Assembly (NCBI GenBank): GCA_050330055.1
Contig: JBHJOF010000413.1
Span: forward strand, 1 to 21,764
DNA: 21,764 nt
Direction of reading: 5' to 3'
Origin: JBHJOF01 sp050330055
GTDB lineage: Bacteria; Pseudomonadota; Alphaproteobacteria; Kiloniellales; JAKSDN01
Part shown: in pieces, positions 1 to 6,124 of the stretch
Layout of the letters: each line of letters begins with the position of its first letter
Numbering within the stretch: the first letter of the stretch is position 1
Notes under the pieces: model-generated
What the model was told of the DNA's origin: nothing
The model's database searches: none
The model's input: the letters and a program-made list of their open reading frames with translations, nothing else
Position numbers and translations under genes: made by a program

Positions 1-167
1 CTCGGCTGGGCGCTGACCGCGGCCGACGGCGCGGTCGCGCCGGTCGGGTCTTCACCGGTCAGCGACGGCCAGAGCGAGTCTTCGGAGAACGAGCAGCCCG
101 TAACGGCCAGAACCATGCCGACGACGGCGAGCGGATGGCGTGAAAAGACCCTGTCTTTCTTCGACAT
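1..167 (-). CDS. Putative lipoprotein, N-terminal part only
   Basis: The gene starts with ATG at 167 and runs off the left edge, leaving 55 codons. The first 25 residues form a lipoprotein signal peptide: basic N-terminus (MSKKDR), hydrophobic stretch and lipobox VTGC, so Cys25 would be the lipidated residue. The next residue is Ser, which suggests outer-membrane sorting by the Lol system. After the cysteine the chain is rich in Ser, Pro, Ala and Gly, typical of a flexible linker before a folded domain lying outside the window. No ribosome-binding site is strong; GGATC lies a few bases upstream. I do not recognise the family, so only membrane anchoring can be inferred. Confidence 0.7.
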   Translation of the reverse strand, partial: MSKKDRVFSRHPLAVVGMVLAVTGCSFSEDSLWPSLTGEDPTGATAPSAAVSAQP

Positions 168-347
168 CAATGATCCGTTGAGACACGCGAGGCCGCCCCG
201 CAGGATGCCCATGGCAAGCATTGCGCAGCCTCGACCCCCCTCTCGTTTTACGGCGCGAAGTGTAAATGATGGACTCTGGGGGTACAAGTGAGTTTTCCCG
301 CGTGTTCCAGGCCCTTAGCCGATGGCTTTAGCAAGCCTTCGAGGTGC

Positions 348-376
348 TTGCGAAGGTACCTTGCATCCAGTAATGT
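348..376 (+). promoter_or_regulatory. Candidate sigma70-type promoter for tRNA-Arg
   Basis: A -35-like TTGCGA (348-353) is followed after 17 bp by TAATGT (371-376), about 58 bp before the tRNA. Spacing is ideal, but the hexamers match consensus only moderately, so this is a weak call. Confidence 0.3.
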
Positions 377-434
377 CCGCGCTCCTCAGGACAACCCGAC
401 TGCCGAGCCATCAGCGGCGGCCTCGGGCTCTCTT

Positions 435-511
435 GCGCCCGTAGCTCAACTGGATAGAGCATCTGACTACGGATCAGAAGGTTAGGGGTTCGAATCCTCT
501 CGGGCGCGCCA
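435..511 (+). tRNA. tRNA-Arg (anticodon ACG)
   Basis: The 77-nt sequence folds as a standard cloverleaf. The acceptor stem is GCGCCCG (435-441) pairing with CGGGCGC (501-507), followed by discriminator G508 and an encoded CCA (509-511). The D-arm holds the usual AGCTCAA...GGATAGAGC. The anticodon stem TCTGA/TCAGA encloses loop CTACGGA, giving anticodon ACG at 469-471, which reads CGN arginine codons after A34 is edited to inosine. The T-arm contains GGTTCGAATCC. It stands alone, and no integrase or duplicated 3' end suggests use as an attachment site. Confidence 0.97.
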
Positions 512-844
512 GCCTTCCTTGTCGAGCGACAATTCCCGTCGAGTCGCGATTTCGCCCCGCTGCCGGGCGGCTTCGGCGAACCGCGACGCATCCTGATTGC
601 CCCGCTCGATCTTCAAACGCTAGTGGATAATTTTCCGTTAAGCGGAAGGGGAGGCGCCCTGTCACCGAAAGAACACAGGTGCCGAATCGCGGCTTGGCGC
701 CGTGCCGGGCGCCGTCGGGCGCCGATCCTCCGTCGCGGCGGACGCCCAGGCAGCCCCCAAGGCAAGGAAGGCGCGCTAGACTAGGGCCCGTACCTCCAGG
801 ACGGGGCGTTGGTTGGAGCGCGTTCTGCCGTGCGAGTCTTTCGA
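512..844. other. Intergenic stretch, no gene recognised
   Basis: This stretch lies between the tRNA and the secreted-protein gene. It holds a small hairpin (TTCCG/CGGAA, about 632-648) and no convincing coding frame or promoter. Frames open here on either strand lack family signatures or ribosome-binding sites, and one is simply antisense to the tRNA. Confidence 0.5.
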
Positions 845-1285
845 ATGCAAATGATTGCCCGCCGCATGATGATGCCGGCCCTGATCGCCGCGGCCCTGGT
901 GTTTGGCCCCTCCGAGTCGCGTGCGACCGAATGCTGGACCGGCTGGGGTTACTGGATCGAGGCAGGCAGCCATCGCTACAAGAGCGAGCGCCTGCTGCTG
1001 GTGGCGCAGGGCGCGACCGCCTGGGCGCCCGGCCAGCCGGTGACGCTGTACTTCCTCGACGGCGAAGCGGGCGGCATAGACGAGTCCGAGCCGCCGATCA
1101 CGGCGATCCCGGCCAGTCTGCGCTTCTCACGCTGGCAACGGCTGCCGCTGGTAACCGGAATTGCTGTGGTCGCCGGGCGCAGCGACCACCTGACGTTCGG
1201 CCTCAGCCACATCACCCAGTTGGTCACCGGAATCGAGCGACTCGATGACTTCTACCGTTGGGCCTGTGGCCGGAGTCAGGAGTGA
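845..1285 (+). CDS. Small secreted protein of unknown function
   Basis: Starting at ATG 845 the product is 146 aa with a clear Sec signal peptide: basic start, then a hydrophobic run ending in SRA before a TECW mature start. The mature part is about 120 residues, rich in Trp and aromatic residues, with two cysteines (in ECWTGW and WACG) near the two ends that could form a disulfide in the periplasm. I do not recognise the family. The start is uncertain: a GTG at 830 in the same frame has a GGAG 11 bases upstream, and another ATG lies at 851. Reality is supported by the signal peptide and by a coherent protein-like composition that the overlapping frames lack. No co-directional neighbour gives a functional clue. 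Confidence 0.6.
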   Translation: MQMIARRMMMPALIAAALVFGPSESRATECWTGWGYWIEAGSHRYKSERLLLVAQGATAWAPGQPVTLYFLDGEAGGIDESEPPITAIPASLRFSRWQRLPLVTGIAVVAGRSDHLTFGLSHITQLVTGIERLDDFYRWACGRSQE

Positions 1286-1337
1286 TTGCCCGGCGCCCCT
1301 GGCGGGCCGGTTCCCAGCGGCTCCCATCCTGGGCGTG

Positions 1338-1444
1338 CTAGAGCATGATCCGATCCGATTGAATCGGATCATGCTCTATAACTTCTTGATTGGTCGCATT
1401 TTCGGACGGCGAACCGGCTTCCACTTCGCCTGAAAATGCTCTAG
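1338..1444. repeat. RIME1-like 107-bp intergenic element with two palindromes
   Basis: The element is bounded by 9-bp terminal inverted repeats, CTAGAGCAT (1338-1346) and ATGCTCTAG (1436-1444). Inside are two hairpins. The first pairs 1339-1354 with 1363-1378 (16 bp, perfect). The second spans 1396-1439, with arms GCATTTTC/GAAAATGC and GGCGAA/TTCGCC. Length and two-palindrome design match the RIME1 elements described in rhizobia (about 108 bp). The flanking CTAG or TA on each side is compatible with a short target duplication. In the first hairpin a small duplication (ATCCGATCCGAT) allows two alternative stem registers. Confidence 0.8.
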
Positions 1445-1650
1445 TGCGACTTGTAGCGCCCGTCGAGCGCGGCCAGCTCCATGGCGATGCGCCGTTCGAC
1501 CGCGCCGCCGACCAGTCGGCGGATCTTCATCCAAGCCCGGCTGACGGTGCGGGCGTTGCTGTCGCTCGGGTCTCTCGAATAGGAGCGAACGGCCAGCTTA
1601 ACCGCTGCCCATGCCTGGTCCCGATCGCCCCGTTCCATAGGCCGATTCAT
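1441..1650 (-). CDS. Small conserved-looking hypothetical protein (69 aa)
   Basis: ATG at 1650 is preceded by AGGAGC and AAGGA at sensible spacing, which fixes the start better than a longer frame opening at 1725. The product is hydrophilic and basic, with no signal peptide or membrane segment. It is probably helical (DQAWAAVKLAVRSY, then RAWMKIRRLVGGAVERRIAMEL). I do not recognise a family. The stop codon TAG lies in the terminal CTAG of the RIME1-like element, so the gene ends exactly at the repeat. It is alone on its strand here, separated from the DUF1289 gene by over 300 bases. Existence is supported by the ribosome-binding site and composition only. Confidence 0.5.
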   Translation of the reverse strand: MNRPMERGDRDQAWAAVKLAVRSYSRDPSDSNARTVSRAWMKIRRLVGGAVERRIAMELAALDGRYKSH

Positions 1651-1973
1651 GGTCCTTGCTCCTGAGGTACTGGCGAAGGTCAATCCCCTGTTCGGCCGCC
1701 GCGCGACTCCCCAGGGGGGCGGCACTCCAAGCGAGTCAAGCTCAACGTGTATTCAATCGGGACGCAACAGGAATAAACTCCGATTCTGTGCCACGCCCAC
1801 GCTCTCAAGCCGCAGTATCGCCCGAATCCGCGCCCCGGTGTGGTGATCGCCCTGTGACATTCGCAGGCTGAGAGCGGGGCATGAAAAGCGAGGATAAGAT
1901 GCAGTCCTGAACTCTGCCCTGAAGCTCGCCCCGCAAACCCCGGCCCCACAAGCCTCTGGGCCGGGCTTGGCGC
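1651..1973. other. Intergenic stretch, possible terminator only
   Basis: I see no gene here. The right end holds a GC-rich hairpin listed separately as a possible terminator of the DUF1289 gene. The rest should contain the promoter of the 69-aa gene, but no convincing -35/-10 pair was found. Confidence 0.45.
1935..1965 (-). terminator. Possible terminator after the DUF1289 gene
   Basis: On the minus strand CCCGGCCC (1965-1958) pairs with GGGCCGGG (1946-1939) around an 11-nt loop, starting 8 nt after the stop codon. Only GTTTG follows, so the T-tract is poor and intrinsic termination would be weak. Confidence 0.35.
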
Positions 1974-2240
1974 TCAGGTTCCGGCGGCGGCCTTGCGCGC
2001 GGCGACCCTGGCCAGCACTGCCCGCTTCTCCTCGGCCGTCATGATCGGCCAGTCGCGGATCTCGTCGATGTCGCGGAAGCAGCCGATGCAGCAGCCGCTG
2101 TCGTCGTCGATCTGGCAGACGGCGATGCAGGGCGAGGGCACCGAGGTGTCGAATCGTCGCGCCCGTGCCCGGCGGCGCTCACGGCGCTGCCGGCGCGCGT
2201 CGTCTGCGTCAGCGGCATCAGGCGGGGAGTTGTCGGTCAC
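1974..2240 (-). CDS. DUF1289 family cysteine-motif protein
   Basis: GTG at 2240 is chosen because AGGAAGG lies 6 bases upstream; a TTG ten codons earlier lacks this. The product is 88 aa. Residues 1-35 are a charged, Arg-rich tail. Residues 37-85 show the DUF1289 signature: SPC38 then C42, C51 and C54, followed by FRDIDEIRDW and TAEEKRAVLARVAARK. The four cysteines suggest a metal or Fe-S site, but no function is established for the family that I can state. An extra Cys50 sits beside Cys51. It is the last gene of a same-strand run (peroxidase, TPR, small membrane protein) but has its own candidate promoter 40-67 bases upstream of the start. Confidence 0.88.
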   Translation of the reverse strand: MTDNSPPDAADADDARRQRRERRRARARRFDTSVPSPCIAVCQIDDDSGCCIGCFRDIDEIRDWPIMTAEEKRAVLARVAARKAAAGT

Positions 2241-2279
2241 GCAGCGCCTTCCTCGACACCATCCAGGCAAGGGGCGCGC

Positions 2280-2307
2280 ATTCTAGCGGCCCCGACCGTT
2301 CGGTCCA
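2280..2307 (-). promoter_or_regulatory. Candidate promoter for the DUF1289 gene
   Basis: Minus-strand TGGACC (2307-2302) and TAGAAT (2285-2280) are separated by 16 bp. Transcription would begin near 2272, giving a leader of roughly 30 nt before the GTG at 2240. The -10 hexamer matches 5 of 6 consensus bases. Confidence 0.4.
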
Positions 2308-2315
2308 GCGTTGGA

Positions 2316-2489
2316 TCAGCCCCAGAGCAGCGCCGCGACCAAGGGAAGCAGAACAAAGGCGATGAGACCGCCGAAGAAAACGATTCGGCGCAGCGGTGTG
2401 TTGAGAACGATGCGGCCCTGTCGCGCCTGTTCTGCGGACAAGGTCGGCGGCCCTTTGGTACGGGACCTGTCGCGCCTGCGAGCGGGCAT
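2316..2489 (-). CDS. Small single-pass membrane protein (57 aa)
   Basis: ATG at 2489 has AGGA about 12 bases upstream. The first 30 residues are basic and hydrophilic and include TLSAEQARQGRIVLNTP. Residues 35-56 form one hydrophobic helix (IVFFGGLIAFVLLPLVAALL) ending two residues before the stop. By the positive-inside rule the basic N-terminus should be cytoplasmic, making it a tail-anchored protein. The RQGRIVLNTP-plus-helix layout recalls short hypothetical membrane proteins of Rhodospirillales that are often misnamed as transporter components; this is from memory. It lies between the TPR gene (95 bases upstream) and the DUF1289 gene (75 bases downstream). Confidence 0.72.
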   Translation of the reverse strand: MPARRRDRSRTKGPPTLSAEQARQGRIVLNTPLRRIVFFGGLIAFVLLPLVAALLWG

Positions 2490-2584
2490 GGCGGTCTGAC
2501 ATCCTTTGGTGACGATCGGTCGCTGTTGGATGAATGCGCCTGCAGCGGTACAGGTTCCGCGCCAAAGGGGGGCCGTGGGAGGCC

Positions 2585-3079
2585 TCAGCTGCCGGTCTTG
2601 GCCTTGTAGGCGGCGATCGCCTCCTTGAGCTCGTAGTAGGGGGCGCAGCCGAAGAAGCAGGCGCCGTCGAGCACGTCGAGACGCTCTTCCGCCTTGGCGA
2701 GTTCGCCCAGCTCGAGATAGAGCTCGCCCATGTATTCGTTGGCGCCGAGATGCTCGGGGTCGATCGCCAGGGCGTTGTCATAGTACTGCAGGGCGGTCTC
2801 GTACTGGCCCAGCTTGCGGTGGCTGAAACCGAGATAGTTCCAGGCATCCGCCGAGTTCGGCGCGTCCACGACGACCTGCTCCAGCAGCGGTACGGCGGCG
2901 CGGTAGTTGCCGGCCTCGATCAGGCGTACCGCCTCGGCGTAGGTGTTTCCGCTCGGCGTGTCCCTGCTGGGCGCGCTGCTCGTGCCCCCGCTTCCGGCGG
3001 CCCATGCGGGACCCGCGGCGGCGCAGATCAGCACGGCGGCGACGCAGGCAGTCAGGCGTCCCGCACAGCGTTTCGTCAT
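2585..3079 (-). CDS. Periplasmic tetratricopeptide-repeat protein
   Basis: ATG at 3079 has GGAGAGAGG just upstream; the frame extends further 5' without a better start. The 164-aa product has a Sec signal peptide ending AWA (about residue 27). Two clear TPR units and a degenerate third follow at about 44-75, 77-110 and 111-144; the second is canonical (DAWNYLGFSHRKLGQYETAL). The C-terminal segment has a Cys141-x3-Cys145 pair (GACFFGCAPYYELKEAI) that looks conserved in related alphaproteobacterial TPR proteins as I recall them. TPRs bind partner proteins; the partner is unknown. The gene is 80 bases after a secreted glutathione peroxidase gene on the same strand, so shared transcription and a redox-related envelope role are possible but not shown. 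Confidence 0.88.
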   Translation of the reverse strand: MTKRCAGRLTACVAAVLICAAAGPAWAAGSGGTSSAPSRDTPSGNTYAEAVRLIEAGNYRAAVPLLEQVVVDAPNSADAWNYLGFSHRKLGQYETALQYYDNALAIDPEHLGANEYMGELYLELGELAKAEERLDVLDGACFFGCAPYYELKEAIAAYKAKTGS

Positions 3080-3159
3080 GGGTGCCTCTCTCCTATCCAA
3101 TCCTGGCCAGCTCGTTATAGCAGGACCGCAGCCGGCGCGGCAGGGCCGGCTCATCAAGC

Positions 3160-3720
3160 TCAGCGCGGCAGCACGTCCTCGATCGCGGTCCGCAGGGCCG
3201 GGTCGGCCGGCGTGGTGCGCGACGGCCAGGCGGCCACGACCTCGCCCTCGGGATTGATCAGGAACTTGTGGAAGTTCCAGGTCGGCCGGCCCTCATCGCC
3301 CAGCTCGGCGGCGATCCAGCGGTAGAGCGGATGGGCCGTGGCGCCGGTCACCGGCTGCTTTTCGGTCATCGGGAAGTCGACCGCGAAGGTGAGCTCGCAG
3401 AACTGTTTGATCTCGCGGTTGCTGCCCGGCTCCTGATCGCCGAAGTCGTTGGACGGCACGCCCAGCACCACCAGCCCCCTGTCGCGGTAGCTCTGCCACA
3501 GCGCCTGCAGGCCCTCGTACTGCGGGGTGAAGCCGCAGAAGGAGGCGGTGTTGACCAGCAGCACGGCCTTGCCGGCGAAGCTCTGCATCGGCAGCGGCTC
3601 GCCCTCGATCGAGGTGAAGGCGAAGTCGTGCGCGCTTTTGGCGCTCGCGGCGGCGGGCAGCGAGGCCGACAGGAGTGCCGCGAGGCCTGCCGCGAGCAGC
3701 GTTCGTCTCGAAGGGTGCAT
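3160..3720 (-). CDS. Exported glutathione peroxidase family protein
   Basis: Thiol peroxidases of this family reduce H2O2 or organic hydroperoxides using glutathione or thioredoxin. ATG at 3720 follows GGAGG. The 186-aa product begins with an export signal containing twin arginines (SRRTLLAAGLAALL...AAASA), compatible with Tat or Sec, so it should act in the periplasm. The family motifs are clear: peroxidatic Cys62 in NTASFCGFTPQYEGL, Gln96 in FGDQEPGS, and Trp148-Asn149 in WNFHKFLI. The resolving-type Cys108 is in FCELTF. The usual Cys of GFPCNQFG is Ser90 here (GVPSNDFG). Length fits a family domain of about 160 residues plus a signal. An 8+8-bp inverted repeat lies 36-60 bases upstream of the start. 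The TPR gene follows 80 bases downstream. Confidence 0.93.
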   Translation of the reverse strand: MHPSRRTLLAAGLAALLSASLPAAASAKSAHDFAFTSIEGEPLPMQSFAGKAVLLVNTASFCGFTPQYEGLQALWQSYRDRGLVVLGVPSNDFGDQEPGSNREIKQFCELTFAVDFPMTEKQPVTGATAHPLYRWIAAELGDEGRPTWNFHKFLINPEGEVVAAWPSRTTPADPALRTAIEDVLPR

Positions 3721-3755
3721 GGGGGCCTCCTCCAGGCGCGGCGTTCCGGATCATT

Positions 3756-3780
3756 GTGCAGCAGTCGGCTTATGCTGCAC
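3756..3780. promoter_or_regulatory. Inverted repeat upstream of the peroxidase gene
   Basis: GTGCAGCA (3756-3763) and TGCTGCAC (3773-3780) are perfect inverted 8-mers with a 9-bp spacer, 36-60 bases upstream of the peroxidase ATG. The geometry suits a dimeric repressor operator or a 5'-leader hairpin; the binding factor is unknown. Confidence 0.4.
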
Positions 3781-3957
3781 CAGATGGGGCGCCTTGACCC
3801 GGATGAATAGCGCTCGACCTGGTCACATGCGTGTGTTCATGGCGCCGCCGCCGGCCCCTATCCCGCTGCCCGCTGCGGAGCGCTGCCGCGCGGGTCGGTA
3901 GAGCCGGGTCCGCCCATTGCACGCGCCTGGCCGCCATGACCGGAAAGCATGATCGGA

Positions 3958-3975
3958 CTGTCATAAATCTGACAT
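3958..3975 (+). promoter_or_regulatory. PHO box (PhoB binding site)
   Basis: The site reads CTGTCAT-AAAT-CTGACAT: two 7-bp direct repeats with a 4-bp AT spacer, an 11-bp period. Against the E. coli PHO-box consensus CTGTCATAWAWCTGTCAY it matches 17 of 18 positions. It is oriented toward glpR and the ugp-type transporter genes, a known PhoB target class. PhoB binds on the face of the -35 region and recruits RNA polymerase under phosphate starvation. Confidence 0.78.
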
Positions 3976-3976
3976 C

Positions 3977-3996
3977 TATGTTAGATATCTGACGTC
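3977..3996 (+). promoter_or_regulatory. GlpR operator-like sequence
   Basis: The site begins one base after the PHO box and reads TATGTTAGATATCTGACGTC. Compared with the E. coli GlpR consensus WATGTTCGWTAWCGAACATW it matches 15 of 20 positions; the left half plus centre (TATGTTxGATATC) is nearly perfect and the right half is degenerate. A repressor here would overlap any -10 element (TAGATA at 3982-3987). The call is strengthened because the first gene downstream encodes a GlpR-like protein. Confidence 0.5.
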
Positions 3997-4086
3997 AACG
4001 AGCGAAACCGGCGGCGCCAACGCCGTCGAGCCCCGCCTGTCGAGCCGCGCGCCGGGGCGGGGACGCGCAGGGGGAGTGCAGGGACG

Positions 4087-4974
4087 GTGCAGGCGAGCGG
4101 GCAGGTGAGTGGGCAGGCCAGGGGGCAGGAGCGGCGGCTCGATATCAACGCGCGCCAGCACGCGATCATCACCCTAGTGCAGGCGCGCGGCTTCGCCACC
4201 ATCGAGGACCTGTCCGAGCACTTCGCGGTCTCCAGCCAGACCATCCGGCGTGACATCAAGGAGCTTAGCCGGCGCAGCCTGCTGCAGCGCTATCACGGTG
4301 GCGCGGGCCTGCCGCCGGGTAGCGACCGCCTGGCCTATCCCAACCGGCGCGTCCGCAACGCGGCCGAGAAGCGGCTGATCGCCGAGCTGGTGGCGCGCGA
4401 GATTCCGAACGGCGCCTCGCTCTTCATCGACATCGGCACCACGCTGGAGGCGGTGGCCGCGGCGCTGCTCGGCCACAGCGACCTGCGGGTCATCACCAAC
4501 CACATCGCCGTCGCCACCCTCCTGGCCGAGCGCACCGACTTCGAGGTCATCCTCTCCGGCGGCATGCTGCGCAGCCGCGACCGCGCCATCACCGGCGAGG
4601 CGGCGGCGGATTTCCTGCGCAGGTTCCGGGTCGGCTACGGTGTCTTCTCGATCGGCGCGATCGACGACGAGGGGCAGATGCTCGACTACGATTATCGCGA
4701 CGTCCACGTTTCGAGGACGGCCATGGCGATCGCACGGCGCAGCTTCGTGGTCGCCGACCACAGCAAGTTCAACGGCGACGCCATGGTGGCCGTCGCGCCG
4801 GTGTCGGAGATCGACGCCTTCTTCACCGACGCGCCACCGCCGCCGGCCATCACCAAGGCGCTCGGCGACGGCGGCGTGCGCCTCTTCGTTCCCGACGCGG
4901 CAGCCCGGGCGGCGCTGCGCGCGGGAGCCGATACATCCGGCGACGCGCCCGCGCCGCAGCCGGAGGCGGAGTGA
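4087..4974 (+). CDS. glpR: DeoR-family repressor, GlpR type (glycerol-3-phosphate regulon)
   Basis: GlpR represses glycerol-3-phosphate genes and is released by glycerol-3-phosphate. The 295-aa product has the DeoR winged helix at about 22-75, with recognition region SSQTIRRDIKELSRRSLLQRYHGG. The DeoRC sensor domain spans 90-250 (IPNGASLFIDIGTT, ILSGGMLRSRD, VVADHSKF, DAFFTDAPPP). These segments follow E. coli GlpR closely from memory, more than other DeoR members. GTG 4087 is preferred because GGGGAG lies 10 bases upstream; GTG 4105 is the alternative. The first 17 residues extend beyond usual GlpR length and contain a tandem xxGQ repeat, and the last 20 are an Ala/Pro tail. It opens the transporter operon; the ATPase gene starts 5 bases after its stop. 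Confidence 0.85.
   Translation: MQASGQVSGQARGQERRLDINARQHAIITLVQARGFATIEDLSEHFAVSSQTIRRDIKELSRRSLLQRYHGGAGLPPGSDRLAYPNRRVRNAAEKRLIAELVAREIPNGASLFIDIGTTLEAVAAALLGHSDLRVITNHIAVATLLAERTDFEVILSGGMLRSRDRAITGEAAADFLRRFRVGYGVFSIGAIDDEGQMLDYDYRDVHVSRTAMAIARRSFVVADHSKFNGDAMVAVAPVSEIDAFFTDAPPPPAITKALGDGGVRLFVPDAAARAALRAGADTSGDAPAPQPEAE
4093..4128 (+). repeat. Three 12-bp in-frame tandem repeats at the 5' end of glpR
   Basis: The units are GCGAGCGGGCAG, GTGAGTGGGCAG and GCCAGGGGGCAG, each ending GGGCAG and encoding four residues ending Gly-Gln. The length is a multiple of three, so copy-number change would keep the frame. The second unit starts with the alternative GTG codon. Confidence 0.7.
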
Positions 4975-4978
4975 CGCC

Positions 4979-6052
4979 ATGGCCGCGGTCGAGCTGATCG
5001 ACGTCAGCAAGCGTTGGGGCACTACCCTGGCGGCCGACGCGGTCTCCTTCACCGCCGAGGCGGGCAGCTTCCTGGTGCTGCTCGGGCCCTCGGGCTGCGG
5101 CAAGTCGACCACGCTGCGCATGATCGCCGGCCTGGAACCGGTCACATCGGGACGCATCCTGATCGGCGGCCAGGACATGACGGCGGCGCCGCCGGCAGCG
5201 CGCAGGATCTCGATGGTGTTCCAGTCCTATGCGCTGTTCCCGCATCTCTCCGTGGCCGAGAACATCCTGTTCGGCCTGAAGGTGCGCAAGGTGCCGCGCG
5301 CCGAGCGCGAGGCGCGGCTGCGGCGCGTCGTCGAGATGGTCGGCCTGACCGGCCTGCTCGAGCGCAAGCCGGCGCAGCTCTCCGGCGGCCAGCGCCAGCG
5401 CGTCGCGCTGTCGCGGGCCATTGTCGCCGAGAACGCCATTTGCCTGATGGACGAGCCGCTGTCGAACCTGGACGCGCAGCTGCGCCACGACATGCGGGTC
5501 GAGCTGCGCGCGCTGCAGCGCCGCCTCGGCATGACCGTGATCTACGTGACGCACGACCAGACCGAGGCCATGAGCATGGCCGACAAGGTCGTCCTCATGC
5601 GTGCCGGCCGTATCGAGCAGCAGGGCAGCCCCGACGCACTTTACGACAGGCCGGCCTCGACCTTCGTCGCCGGCTTCATCGGCACGCCGCCCATGAACCT
5701 GATCGAGCTGACCGACGGCCCGGAAGGCGCGGCGATCGCCGGCGCCGAGACGCACTGCCTGCTCGACGGGCGCGGCGCCGGACGCGTGCTGGGCATCCGC
5801 CCGGAGCACGTCAGCATCGTAAGCGAGGGCGGCGTGGCGGCCGAGCTGGTCGCCTCCGACTACCTGGGCGCCGACACCATCGTGACTGCGCGGATCGGCC
5901 GGCAGAGCCTGTTGCTGCGCGTCGCCGGACGGCTCGACGTGCCGCAGGCGCGGCCGGCCCGGCTCGCCTGGTCAGTCGAGCAGGTGCACGTCTTCGACCT
6001 GGCAAGCGGCGCCCGCATCGAGGGACAGCGGCCGCGCGCCATCGCCGCCTGA
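4979..6052 (+). CDS. ugpC: ABC importer ATPase, UgpC/MalK type
   Basis: This subunit would power sn-glycerol-3-phosphate-type import as a homodimer on the cytoplasmic face. ATG 4979 follows GGAG and sits 5 bases after glpR. The 357-aa protein has Walker A GPSGCGKST (36-44), Q-loop Gln82 in VFQSYALFPHLSVAENI, signature LSGGQ (134-138), Walker B ICLMDE (154-159), D-loop SNLDA and H-loop His192 (THDQTEAM). Residues from about 240 form the TOBE regulatory domain typical of the CUT1/MalK class (IGTPPMNLIEL, GIRPEHVSI). It is the only ATPase in the operon, unlike the two-ATPase glpST arrangement of rhizobial glycerol importers. Substrate is assigned from the neighbouring binding protein and glpR; the ATPase alone does not show specificity. 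Confidence 0.9.
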   Translation: MAAVELIDVSKRWGTTLAADAVSFTAEAGSFLVLLGPSGCGKSTTLRMIAGLEPVTSGRILIGGQDMTAAPPAARRISMVFQSYALFPHLSVAENILFGLKVRKVPRAEREARLRRVVEMVGLTGLLERKPAQLSGGQRQRVALSRAIVAENAICLMDEPLSNLDAQLRHDMRVELRALQRRLGMTVIYVTHDQTEAMSMADKVVLMRAGRIEQQGSPDALYDRPASTFVAGFIGTPPMNLIELTDGPEGAAIAGAETHCLLDGRGAGRVLGIRPEHVSIVSEGGVAAELVASDYLGADTIVTARIGRQSLLLRVAGRLDVPQARPARLAWSVEQVHVFDLASGARIEGQRPRAIAA

Positions 6053-6124
6053 CGCGGCCGGAAACACGGCTCGTCCGACGCGGCGGCCGAGAGGAGCAAG
6101 GGTGGGGTTTTGGAGTTCACGAGG

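Larger units (their letters stand above)
3721..4086. other. Divergent control region between peroxidase gene and glpR
   Basis: I see no gene in this 366-base stretch. It holds an inverted repeat next to the peroxidase gene (3756-3780), and a PHO box and GlpR-operator-like site on the glpR side (3958-3996). The middle (3781-3957) shows nothing I can interpret. Confidence 0.6.

Noticed and set aside
435..511. tRNA-Arg as an attachment site for an integrated element
   Set aside because: No integrase gene and no duplicate of the tRNA 3' end were seen in the window.
328..665. Minus-strand frames covering the tRNA
   Set aside because: They include tRNA antisense sequence and no family motif; they are open only because of high GC.
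679..1248. 189-codon plus-strand frame overlapping the secreted-protein gene
   Set aside because: It is Arg/Pro-rich with no signal or motif; the overlapping frame has a proper signal peptide.
3770..3964. 64-codon minus-strand frame in the peroxidase/glpR gap
   Set aside because: It lacks a ribosome-binding site, has Arg/His-rich composition, and overlaps the control sites of glpR.
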